Source: Sphingobacteriia bacterium (GTDB taxonomy: Bacteria; Bacteroidota; Bacteroidia; Bacteroidales; UBA7960). Taken from it: 64,000 nt of DNA. The notes under the pieces are model-generated. The model saw nothing but the letters and a program-made list of their open reading frames with translations. It was not told the origin of the DNA and ran no database searches. The stretch is from NCBI GenBank assembly GCA_011390785.1, contig JAABRR010000024.1:454-64453 (forward strand), written 5' to 3'. Made by a program: the position numbers and the translations under genes. Each line of letters begins with the position of its first letter. Position 1 is the first letter of the stretch. This document shows, piece by piece, positions 56,223 through 64,000 of the stretch.

Positions 56223-57467
56223 TTACTCAGTAAACCTGGGCAGAATAGTTTGGAAAACATCTTCGGTTTGCTCCATAATGTAGTTTTGCCAGTTTTCTGA
56301 TTGGGGGTAATACATTTCAAGCAAATCTGCTTTTACTAGCACTGAATCTTCAGCAGACATATAACCGTTATGATATCCCTGGTTTTCAAGAATCATAATA
56401 TGGATGGATTTGAGCGAACCCATAGTCTTTTGGCTGTTCAACGTACCATACTCAAAAAGCATTGGATAAAACTCTTTTCCGGGATGACGAGCAGCCATAA
56501 AACCAACAAAATCACCTGTAACAGTATAAAAATTATCAGAATCGCCCCAATCAATAGTATAACCTTCAAAGAGTAATTCCATTCTTATTTTTTCTTCAGG
56601 ACTCAATGGATTAGGGAAAAAGTGAAGTTTTCCACGCTCGCCATAGCCTGTGTGCAGGTCAATAGCCAATACTTTTTTATAAGGTTCCATGGCAATATCT
56701 ATAATGGGTTTAAGCTTATCAATCTGTGGTTCGGGATTCATACCCCCAAAATATAATCCTTCGTTAAACTGATATTGCCCTTGTAATACTGCCTGTCTTA
56801 AAACAGGCATTGATGCTTTTCGTATTTCATTAATGGCTTTAAGAAAGAAAAATCTGTTTCCTATTGAGGATTTATCAACCCTTCCCACCGGATTGATCAA
56901 ATCGTAAACTCTCGGGTAGCCTTCATTTTGGGTTTCATATAATCCATTCATAGATGGAGAATTACGATTGAGATCAACATTATTTTCTGTAACACGCCTT
57001 GAATGTTTAAAACCAAAAGGATTAACAGCATGTATTAAAAGTACACCAGTATTTTCCAGCAGTTCGGGGGTTAAAAACTTCTGCATAAAAAACTTCTGTA
57101 CTGCCGACCCTACAAATCCTTCTACACCGTGCACCCCAGAACTAAGTATTAATAGATTTGAACTGTCCTTTTGAGCCGGAATATAGCATACATCAACAGT
57201 AAGATCATAATCTATTTTTGATGGAACATAGTAGCTGTTTAATGAAACATTTTGAAAGGTTTGGGATAAATCCCTGGTCAAATGTTGAAAATCGTTGCGC
57301 GAATCCTGATAATTATCAGGAAAAAATGCTGTATAGTCTTTAGATACCGGGAAATTATCATCAAATTTCAGATTCGCAAATTGCACTGATACGTAATACA
57401 GTGTACCTAAAATAATTAAAACCAAGGGAAATATACCCCACCAAAAAATTCGCCTGATTACCTTCAT
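56223..57467 (-). CDS. M14-type zinc carboxypeptidase-like protein (DUF2817 family), membrane anchored
   Basis: 414 residues. One N-terminal membrane helix (about 7-27) anchors the protein with the rest outside. The zinc region shows SSGVHGVEGFVGSAV (His and Glu ligands) and later LAIDLHTGYGERG (third ligand His). LIHAVNPFGFKHSRRVTENN and VDLNRN are typical of the M14/DUF2817 group. It probably cleaves C-terminal residues of peptides or peptidoglycan stems; the substrate is unknown. It lies between ftsE and the TonB gene on the same strand, with a terminator between it and TonB. Confidence 0.82.
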   Translation of the reverse strand: MKVIRRIFWWGIFPLVLIILGTLYYVSVQFANLKFDDNFPVSKDYTAFFPDNYQDSRNDFQHLTRDLSQTFQNVSLNSYYVPSKIDYDLTVDVCYIPAQKDSSNLLILSSGVHGVEGFVGSAVQKFFMQKFLTPELLENTGVLLIHAVNPFGFKHSRRVTENNVDLNRNSPSMNGLYETQNEGYPRVYDLINPVGRVDKSSIGNRFFFLKAINEIRKASMPVLRQAVLQGQYQFNEGLYFGGMNPEPQIDKLKPIIDIAMEPYKKVLAIDLHTGYGERGKLHFFPNPLSPEEKIRMELLFEGYTIDWGDSDNFYTVTGDFVGFMAARHPGKEFYPMLFEYGTLNSQKTMGSLKSIHIMILENQGYHNGYMSAEDSVLVKADLLEMYYPQSENWQNYIMEQTEDVFQTILPRFTE

Positions 57468-57506
57468 TTTCCAAACATTTTAAATTACCAAGTGATTAAA
57501 TAAACC

Positions 57507-57543
57507 TGAAAAACCAGGGATTCTAACGAATCTACCTGGCTTT
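57507..57543 (-). terminator. Terminator downstream of the TonB gene
   Basis: Read on the minus strand: AAAGCCAGG, a few bases, GATTC-GTTA-GAATC, CCTGG, then a T run. The stem is interrupted by a small bulge. It lies between the TonB stop (57630) and the peptidase start (57467). Confidence 0.7.
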
Positions 57544-57629
57544 AATTAACACATGCAGATAAAATCAAAATTAGTTATAAATACTGAATAATGATTTTAA
57601 GCATTGTGTAAAATAAAAAATATTACACG

Positions 57630-58310
57630 TTAATTCTGCAATTTAAACCTAACAGGAAGAGAAAAACTTACCCGCACAGGCTTTGTGCCCATTCGCCCGG
57701 GAATCCAATTTGGCATATTACTTACAACCCTTATAGCTTCTTCATCACATCCACCTCCAATGCCTCTCAGAATATGCACATTGCTTACACTTCCGTCCTT
57801 TTCAACAACAAAACCGATAAAAACGGAACCCTGAATACCCAGATCTTTGGCCAACCAGGGATAATTGAGCTCTTTAGACAAATATTGATACAAGGCCTGC
57901 AATCCGCCCGGAAACTCAGGCATTACTTCGGCTGTAATCAAAATTTCATCTTCCTTTACTACATCTTCAGGCTTCGAATAATGTTTCAGTGAGAAATCAG
58001 GAACTGATAAATCCGCATAGGCATCAATATCAACGATAAAGTCGGAATCATCAATTAAATCATCGTCTGGGGCAACAACTACATCCTGACGATCGGGTAA
58101 TTTTGGGGGATCCGGGGGTTTGGGAATGGTTAGCTGAATATCTTCATCAAGCCATTCAACAGGACCACCATCAAGCACTATGCTAGTTCTTTGAAAAACC
58201 CGGTATTCAAAAGCCAGAAGCACTGCAACCAATGAAAGACTTAACCCAATCTTAAAGAAGGTTCCTTTCCAGGCTTCTAGATTTGCACGTTTCGATTTTC
58301 GTTTATCCAT
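57630..58310 (-). CDS. Energy transducer TonB
   Basis: 226 residues. A cytosolic basic stretch, one membrane helix (about 20-40), a Pro/Asp-rich periplasmic spacer (IPKPPDPPKLPDRQDVV), and the TonB C-terminal domain from about 130 (MPEFPGGLQALYQYLSKELN, then GSVFIGFVVEKDGSVSNVHI and PGRMGTKPVRVSFSLPVRF). It couples the proton gradient to outer-membrane receptors, working with ExbB/ExbD, not seen here. The EFPGG start of the domain is typical of Bacteroidota TonB-like proteins. Divergent from the DUF485/symporter operon. Confidence 0.92.
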   Translation of the reverse strand: MDKRKSKRANLEAWKGTFFKIGLSLSLVAVLLAFEYRVFQRTSIVLDGGPVEWLDEDIQLTIPKPPDPPKLPDRQDVVVAPDDDLIDDSDFIVDIDAYADLSVPDFSLKHYSKPEDVVKEDEILITAEVMPEFPGGLQALYQYLSKELNYPWLAKDLGIQGSVFIGFVVEKDGSVSNVHILRGIGGGCDEEAIRVVSNMPNWIPGRMGTKPVRVSFSLPVRFKLQN

Positions 58311-58703
58311 GATTAAAGAGTTTTAAGGTGAAAACTATATTTTCAAATCTTAACAACTCTTTTTGCGCAAAAAGAATATTTGGATCCTTATATCTTTTTA
58401 ACGTAGTCTCAAATTGCAATATTGTTGAAATTGTAAAAAATGAATAAAAATCAATTTTAGACTATTTTATCATTACATACAGCGAAATTTAAGAATATTC
58501 TAAAAAATGAAATTCCAGAAAAATAAACATCTGCCTAGTTTTTTTAAACGCAAAATACCTTAGTTTGAAAAAAATCCCATAACATTCATTTCTTTTAAAA
58601 AAATAAAAACCGACAAAATAAAAAATAACGTAATTTAGCATTTCAACAAAGATTTTAAACGCACAAGTCTTTGGAAAAACAAAAACCATTTATTCACTAG
58701 AAA
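58311..58703. other. AT-rich divergent intergenic region
   Basis: About 390 bases between the TonB gene and the DUF485 gene. Very AT-rich. TAATTTAG at about 58631-58638 is a one-mismatch -7 candidate for the operon to the right, with no clear -33. A 66-codon minus frame (58489-58689) is an AT artefact. No RNA gene seen. Confidence 0.4.
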
Positions 58704-58710
58704 AAGGAGG
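58704..58710 (+). promoter_or_regulatory. Strong Shine-Dalgarno site of the DUF485 gene
   Basis: AAGGAGG four bases before the ATG at 58715. Most genes in this window have weak or no SD, as is usual in Bacteroidota, so this full-length match is unusual and suggests high or differently controlled translation of the transport operon. Confidence 0.75.
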
Positions 58711-58714
58711 AACA

Positions 58715-58996
58715 ATGTTACACGGACCAGCTGCAAAATTAGGAGTTGATTATGCTTCTAAACAAAAGACACGACTGGGAATTATCCTGTTTTTTGTTTA
58801 CGCAATTGTTTACGGAACTTTTGTGGTAATAGGAGTAAATTTTTCTGACACGATGGCAATTAAAGTAATAGCCGGCCTTAACCTGGCTGTAGTTTACGGC
58901 ATGGGGCTAATCATTCTGGCGGCTGTTATGGGTTATGTTTATAACCATTTTTGCACCTATCTGGAAGATAAAATGGAAAAGGAGGCCGAAAAATGA
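58715..58996 (+). CDS. DUF485 membrane protein, partner of acetate-type symporters
   Basis: 93 residues with two membrane helices (about 22-45 and 52-75). The family is typically encoded just before the acetate/solute symporter gene (as yjcH-actP in E. coli), as here. Its stop overlaps the next start by four bases (ATGA, 58993-58996), so translation is coupled. A small accessory subunit of the transporter is inferred. It has a strong Shine-Dalgarno sequence. Confidence 0.87.
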   Translation: MLHGPAAKLGVDYASKQKTRLGIILFFVYAIVYGTFVVIGVNFSDTMAIKVIAGLNLAVVYGMGLIILAAVMGYVYNHFCTYLEDKMEKEAEK

Positions 58997-60891
58997 CATA
59001 CGAGATATCCATTTGGGCAATATTAATATTTATGGTATTTGTTGCCGCAGTTCTGGGCTTATCTTTCTATTTTGGAGCCAAAACCAAATCAGCCGCAAGC
59101 TATTATGCCGCAGGAGGTAACATTCATTGGGGCGTAAATGGCATTGCATTTGCCGGAGACTATCTTTCAGCAGCATCTTTTCTGGGTATTTCAGGCATGA
59201 TTGCCTATGCCGGATACGATGGTTTTATCTACTCAATAGGTTATCTCGCCGGATGGGTAGTGGCGTTGTTCCTTGTTGCCGAACCCCTGAAACGTTTAGG
59301 TAAATTTACCTTTACCGACGCTCTTGATTCTAAATTTAATTCGAGGGCTATTAAGCTCACCGCATCCATCAGTACACTTATTGTTTCTATCTTTTACCTG
59401 ATACCGCAGATGGTAGGTGCCGGCGATCTGGTAGTACCTCTTTTAGGTCTTCCTCACTGGGCCGGCGTAGTGATTGTTGGTGTAATCGTTATCTATATTG
59501 TTGCAACCGCTGGTATGACATCAACAACCTTTGTTCAGTTTATCAAGGGGGCCTTGCTGATCATTTTTTCCACCATACTTACTGTTTACATTATTAACAA
59601 CGGATTTAACCTAAAGCCTGCCGAAGATTATCATGAGTTTGCCACCATAGGAGCTACTGTTGACAACGGACAAATAACCGCCATTAACAATGCTTCTTAC
59701 ACCCTAAAAGGGCAGGCAGAAGGAGCTGATAAAACCTTTGCTGTACTTTCAAAAGATGGGTATGACAGCTGGTTTAAGCTGGAAACCAATGAAGATGGCA
59801 GTTATTATCTTACCGAAGCTCTGAGCATTACCAATACTGCATCTGGCGAAGTACTTTATAATGGAGCCCCAAAAACTGAAAACCGCTTTTACCAGGTGGG
59901 GCATTTTAGTAAAATTGTACATAAAGGTAATGAAGTAGGAGAAACCGGGCCATTGGGACCACTGGAATTTCTTAGCACTCTTGAGGCCAGCGAAGTGGTT
60001 ATATTCAGTAAAGCCAATCTTAATTTCAACAATGACTATGTTACGGTCTATTATCAAAACCCAACTTCAGGTTCCGATGTGTTGAAACCTGGCTTACTAC
60101 TTAAAGTGGGCGATGATGGCAATATCTGGGATAAGATGAATTTCCTTTCTCTGATGCTGGCACTTTTCTTTGGCACTTCTGCCCTACCCCATATTTTAAT
60201 ACGTTATTATACAGTGCCCAGCCAACGTGCTGCACGTAAATCAACCATTGTAGCCATTGCTGCTATAGGCTTTTTCTACATACTCACATTGTATATGGGT
60301 TTAGGTGCTATGGTAGGTGGAGTTATTGATGTGGAAAGCAGCAATATGTCGAGTCCTTTGCTCGCCAAATCGTTTGGAATAGGAATCTTCTCTATTATTT
60401 CGGCCATTGCCTTTGCTACCGTACTTGGTACCGTGAGTGGGCTTATTGTGGCCTCTTCAGGAGCCATTGCCCACGACTTTGTTGACATGTATCTTAAGGT
60501 AGAAATGACCGACCAACAAAAAGTACGGGCTGGTAAAATTGCCGCATTTGGTGTTGGGCTGTTTGCCATATTGCTGGGTATAGTTTTTAAAGGGATGAAC
60601 GTATCTTTCCTTGTGGGACTTGCTTTTGCAGTAGCTGCATCAGCTAATCTTCCTTCAATTCTGGCAGTAATATTCTGGAAGAAAACTACATCCAAAGGTA
60701 TTGCGGCATCTATTACAACCGGTATTCTCTCTTCGGTAATCATCATTCTGCTATCACCCAGCATGTTCGAAAGATATGGTCTGTTAAAAAGTGATGCCAT
60801 CATACCGCTCGATAACCCCGGGATAATTTCCATACCCCTGGCCTTTATTGTATTAATTGTGGTTAGTTTATTAACTCAGAAAAAAGTATAA
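58993..60891 (+). CDS. Sodium:solute symporter, acetate (ActP)-like, with large soluble insertion
   Basis: 632 residues. SSS family: helix 1, then ASYYAAGGNIHWGVNGIAFA, GDYLSAASFLGISGMIAYAG, and IASSGAIAHD-like block (here LIVASSGAIAHDFVDMYLKV). Between about residues 203 and 378 a soluble insertion of some 175 residues, rich in Asn/Thr/Gly, interrupts the membrane part; it likely lies outside the cytoplasm. This resembles acetate-type symporters with an extra loop. The solute is probably a small monocarboxylate (inference from DUF485 pairing). The phosphoesterase gene starts 8 bases after the stop. Confidence 0.9.
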   Translation: MTYEISIWAILIFMVFVAAVLGLSFYFGAKTKSAASYYAAGGNIHWGVNGIAFAGDYLSAASFLGISGMIAYAGYDGFIYSIGYLAGWVVALFLVAEPLKRLGKFTFTDALDSKFNSRAIKLTASISTLIVSIFYLIPQMVGAGDLVVPLLGLPHWAGVVIVGVIVIYIVATAGMTSTTFVQFIKGALLIIFSTILTVYIINNGFNLKPAEDYHEFATIGATVDNGQITAINNASYTLKGQAEGADKTFAVLSKDGYDSWFKLETNEDGSYYLTEALSITNTASGEVLYNGAPKTENRFYQVGHFSKIVHKGNEVGETGPLGPLEFLSTLEASEVVIFSKANLNFNNDYVTVYYQNPTSGSDVLKPGLLLKVGDDGNIWDKMNFLSLMLALFFGTSALPHILIRYYTVPSQRAARKSTIVAIAAIGFFYILTLYMGLGAMVGGVIDVESSNMSSPLLAKSFGIGIFSIISAIAFATVLGTVSGLIVASSGAIAHDFVDMYLKVEMTDQQKVRAGKIAAFGVGLFAILLGIVFKGMNVSFLVGLAFAVAASANLPSILAVIFWKKTTSKGIAASITTGILSSVIIILLSPSMFERYGLLKSDAIIPLDNPGIISIPLAFIVLIVVSLLTQKKV

Positions 60892-60899
60892 CAACACCC

Positions 60900-61640
60900 A
60901 TGAAGATGGCCCTGGTAACCGACATCCACGAAGATATCGCCAACCTTGAAAGAGCATTCAAAGTTATCGATGATCAGAAATGCGATATAGTGGTTTGCCT
61001 GGGTGACATTACGGGTTACAGCCCCTTGTTTTATCTACATCAGCCTGATGCCAACGCATGTATTGACCTGCTCAGGCAAAAGGCTGATGTTGTTATTGCC
61101 GGCAACCATGATTTATTTACCTGTGGGCGACTTCCCTCCTATCACCATGAAAAAAATGTACCTGAAAACTGGTACGAACTTTCTCTGGAAGAACGTATCA
61201 AAGTTGCCCGCAACAAAATATGGTTGTACCTGGATGAGATTGTCCCTGAGTTGACACCTGAAAATAATTCTTTTCTAAAAAGCATCAATGAGTGGGAAAT
61301 TCTGGAAGAAGGAAATAAAAAATATCTTTTTACCCATTTTTTTCGTCCCGATATGTCAGGTATGGCAAGATGGTTTCCCTTTCACAGCCTTGAAATAAAA
61401 GAACATTTTCGTTTTATGAAAAGTCTCGGTTGTTCTTTGGCTTTTGTAGGTCATAAACACCCCCCTGCGCCCATTCGCATCAACCGGCTTTTTTGGTCTA
61501 AACCCGATGACGAAACCATCCGTATAAAAAATTACCACAAAGCCATTATTTGTCCGGCCATTACCAATGGAAGATTTCCGGGCAGTTTTATTACTTTTGA
61601 CACACACAATCAGGTTATCGAAACCCATCCGGTTTTCTAA
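60900..61640 (+). CDS. Calcineurin-like metallophosphoesterase
   Basis: 246 residues. Metal motifs in order: TDIHED (D-x-H), CLGDITG (GD), AGNHD (GNH[D/E]), FTHFF and VGHKHP (GH-x-H). These give a two-metal phosphoesterase active site. It resembles YfcE/MJ0936-like predicted phosphodiesterases. Cytosolic. The gene lies 8 bases after the symporter and 11 bases before the Cache-PAS-CBS-DUF294 gene, so a regulatory role (for example hydrolysing a nucleotide product) is likely but unproven. Confidence 0.88.
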   Translation: MKMALVTDIHEDIANLERAFKVIDDQKCDIVVCLGDITGYSPLFYLHQPDANACIDLLRQKADVVIAGNHDLFTCGRLPSYHHEKNVPENWYELSLEERIKVARNKIWLYLDEIVPELTPENNSFLKSINEWEILEEGNKKYLFTHFFRPDMSGMARWFPFHSLEIKEHFRFMKSLGCSLAFVGHKHPPAPIRINRLFWSKPDDETIRIKNYHKAIICPAITNGRFPGSFITFDTHNQVIETHPVF

Positions 61641-61651
61641 AATTATCCGTC

Positions 61652-64000
61652 ATGGAAAAACACCGTTTCTTCTATCGCATCCTGCTACCCTCAATGGGTG
61701 CCATACTCCTTTTCCTGGGCGCCATGTATCTTTTTGTGATACCCAGCTATCGCGAAAATCTTATGGATAAAAAGCGGGAAACCATTCGCGAGCTTACCAA
61801 TACTGCCTGGAGTGTGCTGCATAATATTGACAGTCTTAATTACGAACCTTCCTTAATTGATGCACAGAGCGATGCTGCCAGAATAATCGAAAATATGAGG
61901 TATGGTGAACAACAAAAAGACTATTTCTGGATAACCGATACTACCCCTTTAATGATCATGCACCCTTATCGGCCGCAACTTAACGGCCAAAACCTTTCTG
62001 ATTATTCCGATCCGGAAGGAAAAAAGTTTTTTGTGGAAATAGCCGAATTGGTCAAAAAATCGGGCGATGGATACATAGACTACAAATGGCAATGGAAAGA
62101 TGATAGTTTGATGGTAGTACCCAAACTTTCCTACGTAAAACTATATGAACCCTGGGGTTGGATCATTGGAACAGGCATTTACGTGGAAGATGTGCAGCGT
62201 GAAATTTCGGCCATTACCCGGAAAGTAGTTTGGATTTCGATTTTTATTACCCTCTTAATCGGGCTGGTAATTATTTACCTTGCCCGGCGCAACTACCTGG
62301 CAGAACTTCTTGAAAAACAAGCTCTTGAAAAGCAGCGTGAAACCATGGAGAAGTACAAAAAACTGGTGGAAGCTTCTTCTGACGGTGTGTTGATGACTAT
62401 GAATGGTGAGATAGTTTACTGCAATCCTTTCCTGATGAGCCTGATGGGCTTTGATCCCGCACAAACCGATGAGAAAGACTCAAAACTTAACAACCGACTC
62501 AACTGCTTTTTCCAAATAAAAAACCAGACTAATGATGAAATTAAATCATCAAGTGGTGGAGAAATCGTTAAAGAACAGGAGGTAAAGAAACAAAACGGCG
62601 AAATTGCCAACGTAATTATAACCCGCTCAAAATTTGATCTGGAAGAAAAAAAGGGTTTCATCTACACGGTAAAAGATGTGTCGCGTCATAAAGATGTAGA
62701 ACGGGAACTAGACATGAGCATGGAAAAATTCAAATCCATTGCCGATATGATGAACCTGGGCATTTTCCGCTGTACAATGGGGCGGCAGGCCAATTTCGTT
62801 GAGATTAATAAAAAAGCCCTGAAGCTATTGGGTTATACTTCCCTGAAAGAATTGCAGGAATTGCAGGTACCAGAGCTATTTCATGAGCGTGATGAGAAAA
62901 AAGAAGTAATTAAAGCTATCAGTGAAAGTCTTTCCATCAAAGATCGCCTTCTCCATATCAAAAAGGGCGATGGAAGCATTGTGCCCGTATTGGTTTCTTT
63001 GTTTCCGGTAAAAGACCTTCACAACCGGTCTGTTTATTTCGATGGCATTTTGATGGATGCCTACGAACATCTTAGTCGCGATGTAAGTTTTGACAAAACA
63101 CCCGTTCAGTTTTCGGCCAGCATACTGCTAAAACCGGTAAAAGACTTCATCTCAGAATCCATTGTATGTGAAATGATTACTCCGGTAAGCGTTGTTTCAC
63201 GACTAATGACCATGCAAAACGTTGACATTGCTCTTCTTACAACAGAAAACAAACAGGTTACAGGGATTATCACCCACCGCGATATTAGCCGCAGATTGGT
63301 TTCAAAAAATCTGAACCCCGAAATTGCTGTATCAGAAATAATGAGTGCACCCGTTGTAAGCGTTTCTGATCAGGATTTGGTGGTAGATGCTTTTAGCAAA
63401 ATGATGGAGCATAAAATCTCTTATGTGGCTATTTACAAGGGAAACCAGCAACCATCAGGATATATAAGCCTACTGGCTTTGTCTGAGCTTCGACGCAATA
63501 CACCTGAGTACATCATTCACAATATCAAAAAATCAACATCGGTTGACGAAGTAAAACTATTGATGCAACAAGTACCTGCCATGATCAGCAATCTGGTAGA
63601 AACCGGTACAGGCTCTACCACCACAGGCAAACTTATTAGTCGTATTTCCGATACCATTACAGAAAAGTTCATCACTCAAAGCATCTCTCAAATCGGAGAG
63701 CCCCCTTGTCCTTTTGTTTTTCTTGCATTAGGAAGTGAAGGGCGTAAGGAGCAAACTCTTACAACAGATCAGGATAATGCCATTGTTTTCCTGCAACCCC
63801 AGTCAGAAGAATGGGAACAAAACCGGAAGTATTTTCTTGAACTTGGCAAAAAAGTTTGTACCATGCTTGATAAAGCAGGCTATCCCTTTTGTGATGGAGG
63901 TATTATGGCTATGAATCCGCAATGGTGTCTGAGCCTCACCGAAACACAAAAACTTGTTTCAGCCTGGATTGAGACCCCAAACCCCGTAGAATTACTAAAC
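61652..64000 (+). CDS. sCache-PAS-PAS-CBS-CBS-DUF294 signalling protein, cut off by window edge
   Basis: 783 codons are present from the ATG at 61652 and the frame is open at base 64000. Domains in order: membrane helix (about 8-30); extracytoplasmic single Cache domain (about 32-185) with YFWITDTTPLMIMHPYRPQL and GWIIGTGIYVEDV; second helix (about 191-212); PAS 1 (about 225-345); PAS 2 (about 350-475); two CBS domains (about 498-625), each with TPVSVV or APVVSV; then a DUF294 nucleotidyltransferase-like domain with GSEGRKEQTLTTDQDNA at about 692. DUF294-CBS proteins accompany acetate symporters in other bacteria; here they are joined to an external sensor. The C-terminal domain end is missing. 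Confidence 0.85.
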   Translation, partial: MEKHRFFYRILLPSMGAILLFLGAMYLFVIPSYRENLMDKKRETIRELTNTAWSVLHNIDSLNYEPSLIDAQSDAARIIENMRYGEQQKDYFWITDTTPLMIMHPYRPQLNGQNLSDYSDPEGKKFFVEIAELVKKSGDGYIDYKWQWKDDSLMVVPKLSYVKLYEPWGWIIGTGIYVEDVQREISAITRKVVWISIFITLLIGLVIIYLARRNYLAELLEKQALEKQRETMEKYKKLVEASSDGVLMTMNGEIVYCNPFLMSLMGFDPAQTDEKDSKLNNRLNCFFQIKNQTNDEIKSSSGGEIVKEQEVKKQNGEIANVIITRSKFDLEEKKGFIYTVKDVSRHKDVERELDMSMEKFKSIADMMNLGIFRCTMGRQANFVEINKKALKLLGYTSLKELQELQVPELFHERDEKKEVIKAISESLSIKDRLLHIKKGDGSIVPVLVSLFPVKDLHNRSVYFDGILMDAYEHLSRDVSFDKTPVQFSASILLKPVKDFISESIVCEMITPVSVVSRLMTMQNVDIALLTTENKQVTGIITHRDISRRLVSKNLNPEIAVSEIMSAPVVSVSDQDLVVDAFSKMMEHKISYVAIYKGNQQPSGYISLLALSELRRNTPEYIIHNIKKSTSVDEVKLLMQQVPAMISNLVETGTGSTTTGKLISRISDTITEKFITQSISQIGEPPCPFVFLALGSEGRKEQTLTTDQDNAIVFLQPQSEEWEQNRKYFLELGKKVCTMLDKAGYPFCDGGIMAMNPQWCLSLTETQKLVSAWIETPNPVELLN

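Noticed and set aside
58489-58689. 66-codon minus-strand frame in the gap before the DUF485 gene
   Set aside because: Phe/Tyr/Lys-rich from AT-rich DNA; no motif or neighbour support.
1-64000. CRISPR arrays, tRNA or rRNA genes and transposases
   Set aside because: Reading both strands of the gaps showed no spaced direct repeats, no cloverleaf and no transposase-like product.

Overview
The window looks like a chromosomal segment of a member of the Bacteroidota, probably a Bacteroidales/Marinilabiliales-type bacterium. The evidence is the gene set (DUF4293 next to a Rho factor with a long disordered insertion, a short serC-serA-DUF1015 group, DUF3109, DUF493, a Bacteroidota-type sugar nucleotidyltransferase, a LuxC-like acyl-CoA reductase, a YD-repeat secreted protein). 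Intergenic DNA is AT-rich, several promoters carry a Bacteroidota -7 box (TAnnTTTG), and Shine-Dalgarno sequences are mostly weak. No tRNA, rRNA, CRISPR array, transposase or prophage was seen. Most of the window is housekeeping DNA.

Layout. 1-3754 (minus): a secreted propeller-like protein, cut by the window edge, and a large secreted YD-repeat (RHS-like) protein. 4115-6863 (plus): a BlaI-type repressor with two tandem dyad operators in its own promoter, an M56 membrane peptidase with a periodic C-terminal tail, and a TM2 protein. 6914-12295 (minus): a compact envelope operon of an orphan histidine kinase, a LolA-like protein, an exported YidD-like protein, two related membrane proteins and a helical-repeat protein. 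12422-18180 (minus): PPK2, AsmA, a pseudouridine synthase, a small unknown protein, DUF493 and an FKBP lipoprotein. 18469-23614: copper ATPase copA, rho and DUF4293.

23764-26789 (minus) encodes a PLP racemase of the alanine/ornithine type, a GNAT acetyltransferase and a sodium:solute symporter. 26937-34484 (plus) holds a YhcC-type radical SAM protein, an AbgT transporter, three tandem-domain universal stress proteins and proline dehydrogenase. 34481-36427 (minus) holds a SpoU methyltransferase and acyl-CoA reductase. 36628-41305 holds a secreted unknown protein, serC, serA (short form with Lys in place of the usual catalytic His) and DUF1015. 41452-48765 encodes ribosomal protein L31, a sugar nucleotidyltransferase, Lon and ribosomal protein S1. 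48831-58310 holds a TPR protein, XerD, a Yip1-like protein, DUF3109, NhaC, a glycosyltransferase, FtsE, an M14/DUF2817 peptidase and TonB. 58715-64000 (plus) is a tight operon: DUF485, an acetate-type symporter, a calcineurin-like phosphoesterase and a large sCache-PAS-PAS-CBS-CBS-DUF294 protein that runs off the window.

Most worth a second look: (1) two copies of a roughly 163-bp element with 18-bp imperfect terminal inverted repeats and an internal hairpin (30673-30836 and 38833-38994), the second starting in the serC stop codon; (2) the symporter/phosphoesterase/Cache-PAS-CBS-DUF294 operon, which looks like a transport-coupled signalling unit; (3) the exported YidD-like protein and its operon; (4) the BlaI/M56 pair, which has no beta-lactam sensor domain; (5) similar short leader hairpins directly after the -7 boxes of the L31 and S1 genes.
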